64,000 nucleotides of DNA, taken from Lawsonibacter celer. GTDB lineage: Bacteria > Bacillota > Clostridia > Oscillospirales > Oscillospiraceae. Below, piece by piece: positions 56,011-64,000 of the stretch. Where the stretch lies: assembly GCF_014281125.1 (NCBI RefSeq), contig NZ_JACOEA010000001.1, positions 372,001 to 436,000 on the forward strand. The letters run 5' to 3'. Position 1 is the stretch's first letter. Every line of letters starts with the position of its first letter. The position numbers and the translations under genes were made by a program. The notes under the pieces are model-generated. The model saw nothing but the letters and a program-made list of their open reading frames with translations, was not told where the DNA came from and made no database searches.

Positions 56011-57387
56011 ATGAAGGCGAAAACAGTGTTTTTTTGTACAGAATGCGGGAATGAGACGCCCAAATGGGCAGGGCAGTGCCCGGCATGCCGGGCGTGGAAC
56101 ACCCTGGTGGAATCCCCGGCGGAGTCGAAGCAGAAAAAAAAGGCTGCGGCTGCCCCCGCCTCCAGCGGGCTGCGCCGCTCCGCCGGAAACCGCCCGCGGC
56201 CGATGGGGGAGGTGGAAACCACCCACGAACTCCGCTTTGAGACCGGTATGAACGAGCTGGATCGGGTTCTGGGCGGGGGAGCGGTCAAGGGATCGCTGGT
56301 ACTGGTGGGCGGTGCGCCAGGCATTGGAAAATCCACCTTAATGCTGCAGATCTGTGACCATTTAAGCCGCTTTGCCACAGTGCTGTATGTATCCGGCGAG
56401 GAATCCGAACGTCAGATCAAGCTGCGGGCAGAGCGTCTGCATGTGCGCAGCCAGGGTCTCTATTTGCTGGCGGAAACCAACCTTGGGGATCTTGTAGAGT
56501 CTGTCAATGAGCTCAAGCCGGACATCCTGATCGTAGACTCCATTCAGACCATGTACAACGAGGAGCTGAGCGCCGCACCCGGGAGCATTGCCCAGGTAAA
56601 GGACTGCACCATGGCGCTGATGCAATTGGCAAAAGGGCAGGGGATTACGGTCTTCGTAGTCGGGCACGTCAATAAGGAGGGCTCGATTGCCGGGCCAAAG
56701 GTGCTGGAGCATATGGTGGACTGTGTACTCTATTTTGAGGGGGAGCGGCAAAACTCCTACCGGATCCTGCGGGCCGCAAAGAACCGTTTTGGCGCAACCA
56801 ATGAAATCGGCGTGTTTGATATGGGGGACGACGGGCTGGCTGAAGTGCCCAATCCTTCGGAAACTCTGCTCTCCGGACGGCCTCAGGATACGCCGGGAAC
56901 CTGCGTCACCTGCGTAATGGAGGGAGTGCGGCCTGTGCTGGCAGAGGTCCAGGCGCTGCTGGCGCCCACCAGCTTCAATGTACCCAGGCGGACCTCAAAC
57001 GGCTTTGACTATAACCGGGTCAACATGCTGCTGGCGGTGCTGGAGAAGCGGGGAGGGCTGATGGTCAGTTCCTGCGATGCCTATGTGAATGTCATCGGCG
57101 GCCTGTTTTTGGACGAACCGGCCGCTGATCTGGCGCTGATGATTACGCTGGCTTCCAGCTTCAGGGACAAGCCCGTGCCAGGGGATCTGGCGGCAATCGG
57201 CGAGGTCGGCCTGACTGGGGAGCTGCGCTCAGTCAGCGCACTGGGGCAGCGCCTGTCGGAGGTGCGGCGACTGGGGTTTACCAAATGCCTGCTCCCGAGC
57301 CGAAACAGCGATAAGCTGGTCGAACCGGACGGCTTACAGCTCATTAAGGTGCGAAACGTCCGCGAAGCGCTCTCGGCAATCCTTTAA
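56011..57387 (+). CDS. radA: DNA repair protein RadA
   Basis: A 458-residue branch-migration helicase helping RecA recombination. The N-terminal zinc finger has C9, C12, C23 and C26. The RecA-like core has Walker A GGAPGIGKST near 99, the RadA-specific KNRFG segment, and the C-terminal Lon-like domain (LALMITLASSFRDKPVPGDLAAIGEVGLTGELR in conserved blocks). It is directly downstream of cwlD. Confidence 0.97.
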   Translation: MKAKTVFFCTECGNETPKWAGQCPACRAWNTLVESPAESKQKKKAAAAPASSGLRRSAGNRPRPMGEVETTHELRFETGMNELDRVLGGGAVKGSLVLVGGAPGIGKSTLMLQICDHLSRFATVLYVSGEESERQIKLRAERLHVRSQGLYLLAETNLGDLVESVNELKPDILIVDSIQTMYNEELSAAPGSIAQVKDCTMALMQLAKGQGITVFVVGHVNKEGSIAGPKVLEHMVDCVLYFEGERQNSYRILRAAKNRFGATNEIGVFDMGDDGLAEVPNPSETLLSGRPQDTPGTCVTCVMEGVRPVLAEVQALLAPTSFNVPRRTSNGFDYNRVNMLLAVLEKRGGLMVSSCDAYVNVIGGLFLDEPAADLALMITLASSFRDKPVPGDLAAIGEVGLTGELRSVSALGQRLSEVRRLGFTKCLLPSRNSDKLVEPDGLQLIKVRNVREALSAIL

Positions 57388-57391
57388 AGAG

Positions 57392-57565
57392 TCAATTTTC
57401 ACCGGAATCTGCGGAGATGGCATGGTTTGCAGCGGAAATTCTGCGCGGCACAAAATGCACGCAGGACTCCTGTTCGCTGGGCAGTCCGCGCGACGCGGCG
57501 CGTTCGAGAGAACAGTAGCCGTCCTGCTGATAGACGCAGTTGCTGGTACAGGCAATGAGACTCAT
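57392..57565 (-). CDS. DUF1540 small cysteine-rich protein
   Basis: A 57-residue protein with the DUF1540 pattern: ACTSNCVYQQDGYCSLERA, then a final CVHF, four cysteines in all. DUF1540 proteins are small, probably metal- or disulfide-stabilised proteins common in spore formers, with unknown function. ATG 57565 lies nine bases after GGAG. It is divergent to xerC and ends against radA. Confidence 0.8.
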   Translation of the reverse strand: MSLIACTSNCVYQQDGYCSLERAASRGLPSEQESCVHFVPRRISAANHAISADSGEN

Positions 57566-57606
57566 CCAAATCAACTCCAGGCCAGAATAAATTGAGGGAG
57601 GTGCAT

Positions 57607-57640
57607 CCAACTCAACAAAATAAAAATTTTGTTGAGTTGG
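57607..57640. repeat. Perfect inverted repeat in the DUF1540-xerC intergenic region
   Basis: CCAACTCAACAAAAT (57607-57621) and its exact complement (57626-57640) enclose a 4-base AAAA loop. There is no T-run on either strand, so it is not an ordinary terminator. Its 3' arm runs into the xerC Shine-Dalgarno region (GGAGGGAGG, 57639-57647). It may be an operator for the divergent genes or an RNA hairpin limiting xerC translation. Confidence 0.75.
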
Positions 57641-57647
57641 AGGGAGG

Positions 57648-58631
57648 TTGAACGAAAGAAAAAGCAATTACTACGGAGAATCTCCCCAGATTCTCCGGGA
57701 CTTTTTGTCTTACCACGAGACCATTCAGGCGCATTCCCCCAAAACAGTGGATGAATACTTCTTGGATCTGCGCACCTTTTTTCGGTTTTTAAAGCTGGAA
57801 AAAGGCCTTGTGCCCCGCACGGCGGAATTCAGCGAAATCTCCATTCTGGATGTGGACATCGCCCTGGTGGGTTCTGTGACGCTGACCGATGTGTACTCCT
57901 TTATGAATTATTTGAGCCGCGACCGTGGCCTCGGCCCGGCGGCCCGCGCCCGGAAAATTGCCGCGATCCGATCGTTCTATAAGTATCTCACTCATAAAGC
58001 AAAATTACTCGCAGAGAATCCCATGCAGGACCTGGATGCTCCGCATCTGAAAAAAACACTGCCCCGCTATTTGGACCTAGACCAAAGCATTCACCTCCTG
58101 GAGAGCATTGACGGCAGAAACCGTGAGCGGGATTACTGCATTTTAACTCTATTTTTAAACTGCGGAGTTCGAATTTCTGAGCTGGTGGGATTAAATCTAA
58201 CAGATGTTCGGGGCGATCAGCTGCGCGTGCTGGGAAAAGGCAATAAAGAACGGATTCTCTTTCTCAACGACGCCTGCCGACAGGCGCTGGACGACTGGCT
58301 GGCAGTCCGCCCGTCTACTGCGGCAGCGGACAAAAACGCGCTGTTTCTTACCCGCAGGCACACCCGTATGACAACTGACGCGGTCCACTACATGGTAAAG
58401 CAGCGGCTGAAAAGAGCTGGGCTGGATGCCTCGCAGTATTCCAGCCATAAGCTGCGGCACACAGCTGCGACACTGATGCTGCAAAACGGCGTGGACGTGC
58501 GGACACTTCAAGAGGTACTGGGGCATGAGCACCTGAATACCACACAGATTTATACCCATGTGGACAACGAAAACCTGCGCTCGGCTGCAAAGGCCAACCC
58601 TTTGTCTAAGATGAAGGCACCGAAAAAATAA
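57648..58631 (+). CDS. xerC: Tyrosine recombinase XerC
   Basis: A 327-residue tyrosine recombinase. A somewhat longer N-terminal core-binding domain precedes the catalytic domain with R175 (NCGVRISEL), the HKLRHTAATLMLQNG box, GHEHLNTTQIYTHV with histidine and the nucleophilic tyrosine. The start is assigned to TTG 57648, only four bases after GGAGG; a later start is possible. It is distinct from the XerD at 16193 and is the likely partner for dimer resolution. C versus D naming is by similarity only. Confidence 0.85.
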   Translation: MNERKSNYYGESPQILRDFLSYHETIQAHSPKTVDEYFLDLRTFFRFLKLEKGLVPRTAEFSEISILDVDIALVGSVTLTDVYSFMNYLSRDRGLGPAARARKIAAIRSFYKYLTHKAKLLAENPMQDLDAPHLKKTLPRYLDLDQSIHLLESIDGRNRERDYCILTLFLNCGVRISELVGLNLTDVRGDQLRVLGKGNKERILFLNDACRQALDDWLAVRPSTAAADKNALFLTRRHTRMTTDAVHYMVKQRLKRAGLDASQYSSHKLRHTAATLMLQNGVDVRTLQEVLGHEHLNTTQIYTHVDNENLRSAAKANPLSKMKAPKK

Positions 58632-58669
58632 AATCGCCCGGGACCTTAAAAGCGGAAAGGTCCCGGGCG
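58631..58669. terminator. Bidirectional terminator
   Basis: AAATCGCCCGGGACCTT pairs with AAGGTCCCGGGCGATT around nine bases. It separates convergent xerC and the amidase_6 gene. Confidence 0.85.
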
Positions 58670-59257
58670 ATTATTTTCAGACTCCGACGGACGACGTTCC
58701 GGCGGGTAGGCCCCCAGAACGTGCAGGAAACGGATTTCCTGAAAGAAATAGGTACTCAGCGGCCGGTAATCAGCGTCGTAAGAGTGTGCGGCGATGAGCG
58801 TGTTCTCCAGAGTGGGCGGATCGCCGATCTCCACAATAATAGGTGTATGGCCAAATACTTCCTTTTGAAAACGGAATTGGGCAAAATCGCCTGGCTCCAG
58901 CTGCTCCAGGGCTGCGACCATCCCAAAAGGTCCTGGATTTGTCTCCGGTCTGGTGAGGAAACGGTAGAAATACTCCACGCCAGTCCAAGCAGGCGCTTTC
59001 TGATTTGGGTCAATATAATACCAGCCGTACGTGGGCGTAAAATTCATTACACCGGTGCCTGCATAAAGACACTGCGAAGCAAAATTGGTGCAGTCTCCGC
59101 CGATCTCCTCATAATCAAAAAAGGCCGGGTTGCGGCTGTAAGCCCACTGATGGGCATAGGCTACAGCTGCGGCGCGATCATATGGAATGATATCCGGGAT
59201 AGAGCCTCCCCCCTCTCCACCACAGTCTATTCCGCGGGGGCAAAAGGTGTGAAGCAT
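58646..59257 (-). CDS. Amidase_6 domain protein, start uncertain
   Basis: A protein of up to 203 residues with the amidase_6 (PF12671-like) pattern: YDRAAAVAYAHQWAYSRNPAFFDYEEIGGDCTNFASQCLYAG in conserved blocks, including the catalytic-type GGDCTNFASQ. LEPGDFAQFRF, a GHTPIIVEIG histidine segment and AAHSYDADYRPLS follow. Such proteins are putative cysteine peptidases. The homologous region begins at IIPYDRAAA, where there is no ATG, GTG or TTG. A strong GGAGAGGGGGGAGG (59205-59218) lies just before an ATC codon. The ATG at 59257 is used here as the only ordinary start after the fba terminator, but it has no Shine-Dalgarno sequence. There is no signal peptide from this start. The C-terminal end overlaps a terminator arm. 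Confidence 0.7.
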   Translation of the reverse strand: MLHTFCPRGIDCGGEGGGSIPDIIPYDRAAAVAYAHQWAYSRNPAFFDYEEIGGDCTNFASQCLYAGTGVMNFTPTYGWYYIDPNQKAPAWTGVEYFYRFLTRPETNPGPFGMVAALEQLEPGDFAQFRFQKEVFGHTPIIVEIGDPPTLENTLIAAHSYDADYRPLSTYFFQEIRFLHVLGAYPPERRPSESENNRPGPFRF

Positions 59258-59295
59258 AAAAGACGGGGGCATGCAATTCAGGCTGCATGCCCCCG
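59257..59295 (-). terminator. Terminator after fba
   Basis: On the minus strand GGGGGCATGC and GCATGCCCCC arms (59265-59274 and 59285-59294) are followed by GTCTTTT. Confidence 0.8.
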
Positions 59296-59315
59296 CGAGG
59301 TCTCTCATTTGAAAA

Positions 59316-60281
59316 TTAAGCTTTACCGGCACAGCCCAGAACATCAATCAGCTTATGCTTGACCAATTCTTTGATGTTGGCGCGGGCGGGCTTGAGATAC
59401 TCGCGCGGATCAAATTTGTCTGGGTGCTCAGCGAAGAACTTGCGGATGGTTCCAGTCATGGCCAGGCGCAGATCAGAGTCAATATTGATCTTGCACACGG
59501 ACATGGAAGCGGCTTTGCGCAGTTCATCCTCGGGGATGCCGACCGCATCGGGCATCTTGCCGCCGTTCTCATTGATCATCTTTACAAACTCCTGGGGCAC
59601 GGAAGAAGAGCCGTGGAGCACGATGGGGAAACCAGGCAGACGCTTGGAGACCTCCTCCAGTACGTCGAAACGCAGAGGGGGCGGAACCAGAACGCCCTTC
59701 TCATTGCGGGTACACTGGTCGGGGGTAAACTTGTAGGCGCCATGGCTGGTGCCGATGGCGATGGCCAGGGAATCGCAGCCGGTCTTGGCGACAAATTCCT
59801 CCACCTCTTCGGGGCGGGTATAGGAGGAATCCTCGGCGGAGACCTTCACATCGTCCTCTACGCCGGCCAGGGTGCCCAGCTCAGCTTCGACCACAACACC
59901 ATGGTCATGGGCATACTCCACAACTTTTTTGGTCAACTCAATATTTTCCGCAAAGGGTTTGGAGCTGGCGTCAATCATGACGGAGGTAAAGCCACCGTCC
60001 ACGCAGGATTTGCACAGCTCAAACGAATCACCATGGTCCAGATGCAGACAGATCGGCAGGCCGGTCTCAATAATCGCGGCCTCTACCAGCTTCATCAGAT
60101 AGGTATGGTTAGCATAAGCACGGGCTCCCTTGGAAACCTGGAGGATCAGAGGAGCGTTGACCTCCTTAGCAGCCTCGGTAATTCCCTGCACGATCTCCAT
60201 GTTGTTGACGTTGAACGCGCCGATAGCGTATCCACCGTCATAGGCCTTTTGGAACATTTCCTTCGTTGTAACCAGCGGCAT
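59316..60281 (-). CDS. fba: Class II fructose-1,6-bisphosphate aldolase
   Basis: A 321-residue zinc aldolase cleaving fructose bisphosphate. It has GAFNVNNME near the N-terminus, zinc/catalytic HLDHGDSFE, a HGVVVEAELGTLAG region, the IGTSHGAYKF histidine, and VLHGSSSVP. ATG 60281 lies nine bases after AAGGAG; the two upstream in-frame ATGs are too close or unsupported. It is divergently arranged from the PPi-type PFK gene. Confidence 0.96.
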   Translation of the reverse strand: MPLVTTKEMFQKAYDGGYAIGAFNVNNMEIVQGITEAAKEVNAPLILQVSKGARAYANHTYLMKLVEAAIIETGLPICLHLDHGDSFELCKSCVDGGFTSVMIDASSKPFAENIELTKKVVEYAHDHGVVVEAELGTLAGVEDDVKVSAEDSSYTRPEEVEEFVAKTGCDSLAIAIGTSHGAYKFTPDQCTRNEKGVLVPPPLRFDVLEEVSKRLPGFPIVLHGSSSVPQEFVKMINENGGKMPDAVGIPEDELRKAASMSVCKINIDSDLRLAMTGTIRKFFAEHPDKFDPREYLKPARANIKELVKHKLIDVLGCAGKA

Positions 60282-60312
60282 ATGACTCATCTCCTTTTTT
60301 AATGGCTTAATA

Positions 60313-60341
60313 ATTTTACCAGTTATCATTGCGAAATGCAA
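60313..60341 (-). promoter_or_regulatory. Sigma-A promoter of fba
   Basis: On the minus strand TTGCAT (60336-60341), 17-base spacer, TAAAAT (60313-60318). Confidence 0.75.
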
Positions 60342-60433
60342 TAGGATGTGGTATTGTATTTAAGCAAATCTTTAAACATTTTTTGAAGCTTGTGTAAAAA
60401 TTAAAGAGAATCTTACGGGAGGCACAAAAAATC

Positions 60434-61669
60434 ATGAGTGAGTTAAAAGGCGCATGTATTATCGGTCAGTCCGGCGGTCCGACTGCGGTCATCAATGCCA
60501 GTGCGCTGGGCGTGATCCGCACCGCACTGGATACCGACTGCATCACCCGAGTCCTGGGCGCGGCCAATGGGATCAAAGGCGTACTGGCGGACAAGCTCTA
60601 TGTGATGGATGAGGAAGACGCTGAGGAGCTGGAACTGCTGAAGTACACCCCCTCCTCCGCCCTGGGTTCCTGCCGGTATAAGCTGGCGGACCCGGATACA
60701 GACGACACCGATTACAAGCGGATTCTGGAGGTTTTCCGGAAGCACGACGTGCGCTATTTCTTCTACAATGGCGGCAACGATTCCATGGATACCTGCAATA
60801 AGATCTCCAAGTATATGCAGAAGGTAGGCTATGAATGCCGCATTATGGGCGTGCCCAAGACCATTGACAACGACCTGAACGGTACGGACCACTGCCCGGG
60901 CTTTGGCTCCGCCGCGAAGTTCATCGCGACCACCTGCATGGAGGTGCATCGGGACGCCCATGTATATGACACCGGCATGGTGACGATTATGGAGATTATG
61001 GGGCGCCACGCCGGCTGGCTGGCTGGCTCCGCCGCTCTGGCGACCTGGGCCGGCTATGGCCCGGACCTGATCTATCTGCCGGAGACCGACTTTGATTTGA
61101 CCGATTTTCTGGAGGATGTCCACCGGGTATACGACAAGACTGGAAAATGCATGGTAGCCGTGTCCGAGGGCATTCACCGTGCCGACGGTACCTTTATTTC
61201 CGAGGCAAAGACTTCGGCCACCGACGGCTTTGGCCATGCCCAGCTGGGCGGACTGGCGGCCATGTTGGCTGAGGCGGTCAAGCTGGAGACCGGCGCTAAG
61301 GTGCGCGGAATTGAACTGTCGCTGCTGCAGCGCTGCGGCTCCCATGTAGCATCCAAGACCGATATCGACGAGGCCTTTCTGGCGGGTAAGGCTGCAGTTG
61401 AGGCCGCAGTATCCGGAGTCACGGATAAGATGGTGGCGTTCCGCTGTACCCGCGAGGGCGGCTACCGGTGCGAGACGATCCTGGAGCCCCTGGATATTGT
61501 GGCAAACTTCGAGAAGAAGGTGCCCCGCGAGTGGATCAACGCGGTGGGCAACGGTGTGGAGCAGCCTTTTATCGACTACGTTCTCCCTCTGATCCAGGGT
61601 GAACCGGATGCGCCGAAGCACAGCGCTCTCCCCCGCTTTGCCAAGCTGAAAAAGATTTTGGCCGAATAA
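60434..61669 (+). CDS. 6-phosphofructokinase, pyrophosphate-dependent type
   Basis: A 411-residue PFK-family enzyme. The phosphate-donor motif reads GGND at 113-116, where ATP-PFKs have GGDG. The catalytic loop reads PKTIDND at 141-147, with lysine where ATP-PFKs have glycine (PGTIDND). Both changes are the accepted signature of the PPi-dependent enzymes (EC 2.7.1.90), which work reversibly. Other landmarks are GRHAGWLA and a sugar-phosphate region QRCGSHVASKTD. It is convergent with a separate ATP-type PFK gene. Confidence 0.9.
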   Translation: MSELKGACIIGQSGGPTAVINASALGVIRTALDTDCITRVLGAANGIKGVLADKLYVMDEEDAEELELLKYTPSSALGSCRYKLADPDTDDTDYKRILEVFRKHDVRYFFYNGGNDSMDTCNKISKYMQKVGYECRIMGVPKTIDNDLNGTDHCPGFGSAAKFIATTCMEVHRDAHVYDTGMVTIMEIMGRHAGWLAGSAALATWAGYGPDLIYLPETDFDLTDFLEDVHRVYDKTGKCMVAVSEGIHRADGTFISEAKTSATDGFGHAQLGGLAAMLAEAVKLETGAKVRGIELSLLQRCGSHVASKTDIDEAFLAGKAAVEAAVSGVTDKMVAFRCTREGGYRCETILEPLDIVANFEKKVPREWINAVGNGVEQPFIDYVLPLIQGEPDAPKHSALPRFAKLKKILAE

Positions 61670-61682
61670 TCCAATATAGGAA

Positions 61683-61725
61683 AAGAGGCGGAGTGCAGAA
61701 ATTTCTGCACTCCGCCTCTTCCTTT
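61683..61725. terminator. Bidirectional terminator between the two PFK genes
   Basis: A perfect 38-base palindrome (61683-61720) beginning AAGAGGCGGAGTGCAGAAA, with A-rich and T-rich flanks. Confidence 0.92.
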
Positions 61726-61727
61726 TA

Positions 61728-62714
61728 TTACTTTACGCCGGTCAGCGCCCGCATGACCGTGTAGGTCTGGGGATCAAGGCCTTTTTTCATATTCAGTGCC
61801 TCGGTAATATCATAGTTGACATATTCGTCTCCCTGGAGGGCCACAACGCGGCACCGCTTGCCTTCCGCCAGCAGACGAACCGCCTCATAGCCCATATAGG
61901 TGGCGGCAATACGGTCCCGTGCGGTGGGAGCGCCGCCCCGCTGTACATGTCCCAAGATTGTAACGCGCGGGTCCATTGCCGTGGCCTCGGTAATCCGTTT
62001 GGCCACCTCGTAGGCACCGCCCTGAACTCCTTCGGCCACAATAATCATGAAATGGGTGCGTCCAGCCAGGCGGGCGCGCCGAATGGGCTCTATCACATCT
62101 GCCTCAAAGTCAATGGGTTGCTCAGGGACCAGCACCGCCGTGGCGCCGCAGGCCACGCCTACATTCAGCGCAACATGGCCAGCATGGCGGCCCATGACCT
62201 CCACAACAGAGCAGCGCTCATGGGACTGCATTGTGTCACGTAGCTTGTCGATGCATTCCAACGCTGTGTTGCAGGCGGAGTCAAAGCCGATGGTATAGGT
62301 GGAGCAGGCAATATCATTGTCAATGGTACCCGGAATGCCGATGACAGACAGCCCCTGCTGCGCCAGGCAGAGAAGGCCGCGAAACGTGCCGTCTCCCCCG
62401 ATGCCTACAAGCGCGTCCAGCCCCAGCAGCTTGCAGGTGGCCCCGGCCCGCTCCTGCCCCTGCTTTGCCTTGAAGTCCTCGCTGCGGGCGGAATAGAGCA
62501 TGGTGCCGCCGCGACGGGACAGGCCGCTGACGCTCTCAAAATTCAAGGGCATGAAATCGCCGTTAATCAGGCCGTGATAGCCGCGGCGGATGCCAATGCA
62601 TTCAATTCCCATGTGCAGACAGGTACGTACAACGGAACGAATCGCGGCATTCATACCGGGGGCATCTCCCCCGCTGGTAAAAACACCGATTCGCTGTACA
62701 GCGGGCTTTTCCAT
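61728..62714 (-). CDS. pfkA: ATP-dependent 6-phosphofructokinase
   Basis: A 328-residue PfkA committing fructose-6-phosphate to glycolysis. It begins RIGVFTSGGDAPGMNAAIR. The ATP-type GGDGT is at 106-110 and PGTIDND at 128-134. VEVMGRHAGHVAL and GHVQRGGAPTARDR follow. ATG 62714 follows AAGGAGG by eight bases; TTG 62741 upstream would put the Shine-Dalgarno sequence inside the gene. It lies 39 bases downstream of purB on the same strand. Confidence 0.96.
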   Translation of the reverse strand: MEKPAVQRIGVFTSGGDAPGMNAAIRSVVRTCLHMGIECIGIRRGYHGLINGDFMPLNFESVSGLSRRGGTMLYSARSEDFKAKQGQERAGATCKLLGLDALVGIGGDGTFRGLLCLAQQGLSVIGIPGTIDNDIACSTYTIGFDSACNTALECIDKLRDTMQSHERCSVVEVMGRHAGHVALNVGVACGATAVLVPEQPIDFEADVIEPIRRARLAGRTHFMIIVAEGVQGGAYEVAKRITEATAMDPRVTILGHVQRGGAPTARDRIAATYMGYEAVRLLAEGKRCRVVALQGDEYVNYDITEALNMKKGLDPQTYTVMRALTGVK

Positions 62715-62753
62715 AGGACAGTCCTCCTTTTTCAATTCCAAGACAATGCCGGG

Positions 62754-64000
62754 TCAGACCTTCAGTTCGGTCTCCTGCCCGGACAAAGCACTTGCATACT
62801 GTTCCAGCACCGGGGCCACACACGCGCGGAGGAATTCCTCCACCTGCTCTGGGCAGCGGCCGATGTAACGGCTGGGCTCCAGGTGAGCCGTCAGCTCCTC
62901 CCGGCTCATACCAAAAAGCGGATCCCCTGCGATCAGATCAATCAGATTATTCGGCAGGCCTCTATCCTTTACATTACTGCCCGCCTCCTGGGAGAGCACC
63001 CGGATGCGCTCGTGTAGCTCCTGGCGGTTTCCTCCCCGCTTGACCGCGTCCATCATAATGTTCTCAGTGGCCATAAAGGGCAGCTCCTCAAGAATATGGC
63101 GCTGAATGACCTTTTCGTGAACCACAAGGTTGGCCGCTACATTGGCATAGATATTCAGGATCGCATCCACTGCCAAGAATGCCTCCGGAACGGAAATGCG
63201 CTTATTGGCGGAGTCGTCCAGAGTGCGCTCAAACCACTGAGTGGCGGCGGTAACCGCGGGATTCATCGCGTCCGCCATTACATAGCGGGACAGCGCGCAG
63301 ATGCGCTCACAGCGCATGGGATTGCGCTTATAGGGCATAGCGGAGGAGCCGATCTGGTTTTTTTCAAAGGGCTCTTCCACCTCCTTGAGATGGCAGAGCA
63401 GACGGATGTCGTTGGCAAACTTGCTGGCAGACTGCGCAATGCCGGACAGAGTGCCCAAAATGGCAGCGTCCACCTTGCGGGAGTAGGTCTGACCGCTGAC
63501 AGGGACAGTGGCCGCAAAGCCCATTTCCTTTGCGATTTTTTGGTCCAGCTTGCGACACTTGTCGTGATCGCCCTCAAAGAGTTCCAGGAAGCTGGCCTGG
63601 GTGCCCGTGGTCCCCTTGGAGCCAAGCAACTTCAGACCGCGTATGCGATACTCCACCTCATCCAGATCCATGAGAAGCTCATTCATCCACAGGGTGGCAC
63701 GCTTGCCCACCGTGACCAGCTGAGCCGGCTGAAAGTGCGTAAAGCCAAGGGTCGGTAAGGCTTTATACTTGTCAGAAAAGGCAGCTAGATGCCCCAGCAC
63801 CCGCACCAACTTATCCCGCACCAGGAGCAATGCCTCCCGCATAAGGATCAAATCGGTATTGTCCCCCACATAACAGCTGGTGGCGCCCAGGTGGATAATG
63901 GGCATCGCCTTCGGACAGGAGTCCCCAAAGGTGTGCACATGGGCCATCACATCGTGGCGGAGCTTGCGCTCATAGTCGGCAGCCTTCTCATAGTCGATGT
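62754..64000 (-). CDS. purB: Adenylosuccinate lyase (N-terminus beyond the window)
   Basis: The last 415 residues or so of PurB, which cleaves SAICAR and adenylosuccinate in purine synthesis. The frame is open at base 64000. Visible are the [15 protein letters not shown] segment, [16 protein letters not shown] with the general-acid histidine, and the fumarase/aspartase-superfamily signature [14 protein letters not shown] with the catalytic flexible loop. A GTG at 63950 is internal, not the start. Confidence 0.95.
   Translation of the reverse strand, partial: IDYEKAADYERKLRHDVMAHVHTFGDSCPKAMPIIHLGATSCYVGDNTDLILMREALLLVRDKLVRVLGHLAAFSDKYKALPTLGFTHFQPAQLVTVGKRATLWMNELLMDLDEVEYRIRGLKLLGSKGTTGTQASFLELFEGDHDKCRKLDQKIAKEMGFAATVPVSGQTYSRKVDAAILGTLSGIAQSASKFANDIRLLCHLKEVEEPFEKNQIGSSAMPYKRNPMRCERICALSRYVMADAMNPAVTAATQWFERTLDDSANKRISVPEAFLAVDAILNIYANVAANLVVHEKVIQRHILEELPFMATENIMMDAVKRGGNRQELHERIRVLSQEAGSNVKDRGLPNNLIDLIAGDPLFGMSREELTAHLEPSRYIGRCPEQVEEFLRACVAPVLEQYASALSGQETELKV

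Noticed and set aside
60443..61621. Minus-strand 392-codon frame opposite the PPi-type PFK.
   Set aside because: Covers a clear enzyme gene on the other strand and shows no domain or start signal.

Overview
The window is 64 kb of dense, GC-rich bacterial chromosome with no mobile element, CRISPR array, tRNA or rRNA gene that I could find. The gene set points to an anaerobic, endospore-forming clostridium, most likely of the Oscillospiraceae (Flavonifractor/Pseudoflavonifractor-like). Markers are a SCIFF ranthipeptide locus, sigma-H, SpoIID-, SpoIIM-, SpoIVFB-, YunB-, CwlD- and CotJ-type sporulation genes, a tyrosine T-box, a lysine riboswitch, tandem M42 peptidases and a PPi-type phosphofructokinase. 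Family placement is inference from gene content. Most calls are conserved core genes.

Layout. 0-7.3 kb: end of recN, an SdpI-type membrane protein, a tyrosine T-box leader controlling a C_GCAxxG_C_C redox protein plus tyrS, an AI-2E family exporter, and on the minus strand asd-dapA-dapB behind a lysine riboswitch. 7.3-13 kb: a SpoIID/LytB protein, queA, a CcdA-TlpA fusion, tgt, yajC. 13-17 kb: a TIGR04086 membrane protein, the 46-aa SCIFF precursor scfA with its own promoter, the radical-SAM maturase scfB, a SpoIIM-like protein, xerD. 17-25.3 kb: ruvCAB, glmM, a sigma-H-type factor, two small Cys-rich proteins, trmK-nif3, yebC and the RNase P RNA. 25.3-33.5 kb: a crotonase, an M23/M50 pair resembling SpoIVFA/SpoIVFB behind a sigma-E-like promoter, rplS with an L19 leader, rbgA-rnhB-yraN, an M19 dipeptidase, thrC and a phosphoesterase. 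33.5-40 kb: the proteostasis block tig-clpP-clpX-lon followed by engB. 40-50.3 kb: an FAH-family protein, murD, three consecutive M42 peptidases, a PLP enzyme, yunB, vanZ-like and ligA. 50.3-57.6 kb: an alanine/sodium symporter, yaaA with a DNA alkylation repair protein, a CotJA-CotJB fusion with cotJC, a YhcH protein, cwlD and radA. 57.6-64 kb: a DUF1540 protein, xerC, an amidase_6 protein, and a glycolytic cluster of fba, a PPi-type PFK and an ATP-type PFK, ending inside purB.

How the parts work together: amino-acid supply is controlled by RNA sensors (Tyr T-box; lysine riboswitch on the diaminopimelate branch). Upper glycolysis has two phosphofructokinases whose active-site motifs predict different phosphate donors. 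Sporulation genes are scattered through housekeeping operons. The least ordinary features are the SCIFF locus with terminators and a promoter between its genes, the single-chain CotJA-CotJB protein, the lysine/glutamate-rich tail on trigger factor, the M42 triplet, and a coding region (amidase_6) with a strong Shine-Dalgarno sequence but no ordinary start codon near it. Many starts are GTG or TTG; where the Shine-Dalgarno sequence decided the start, this is stated.
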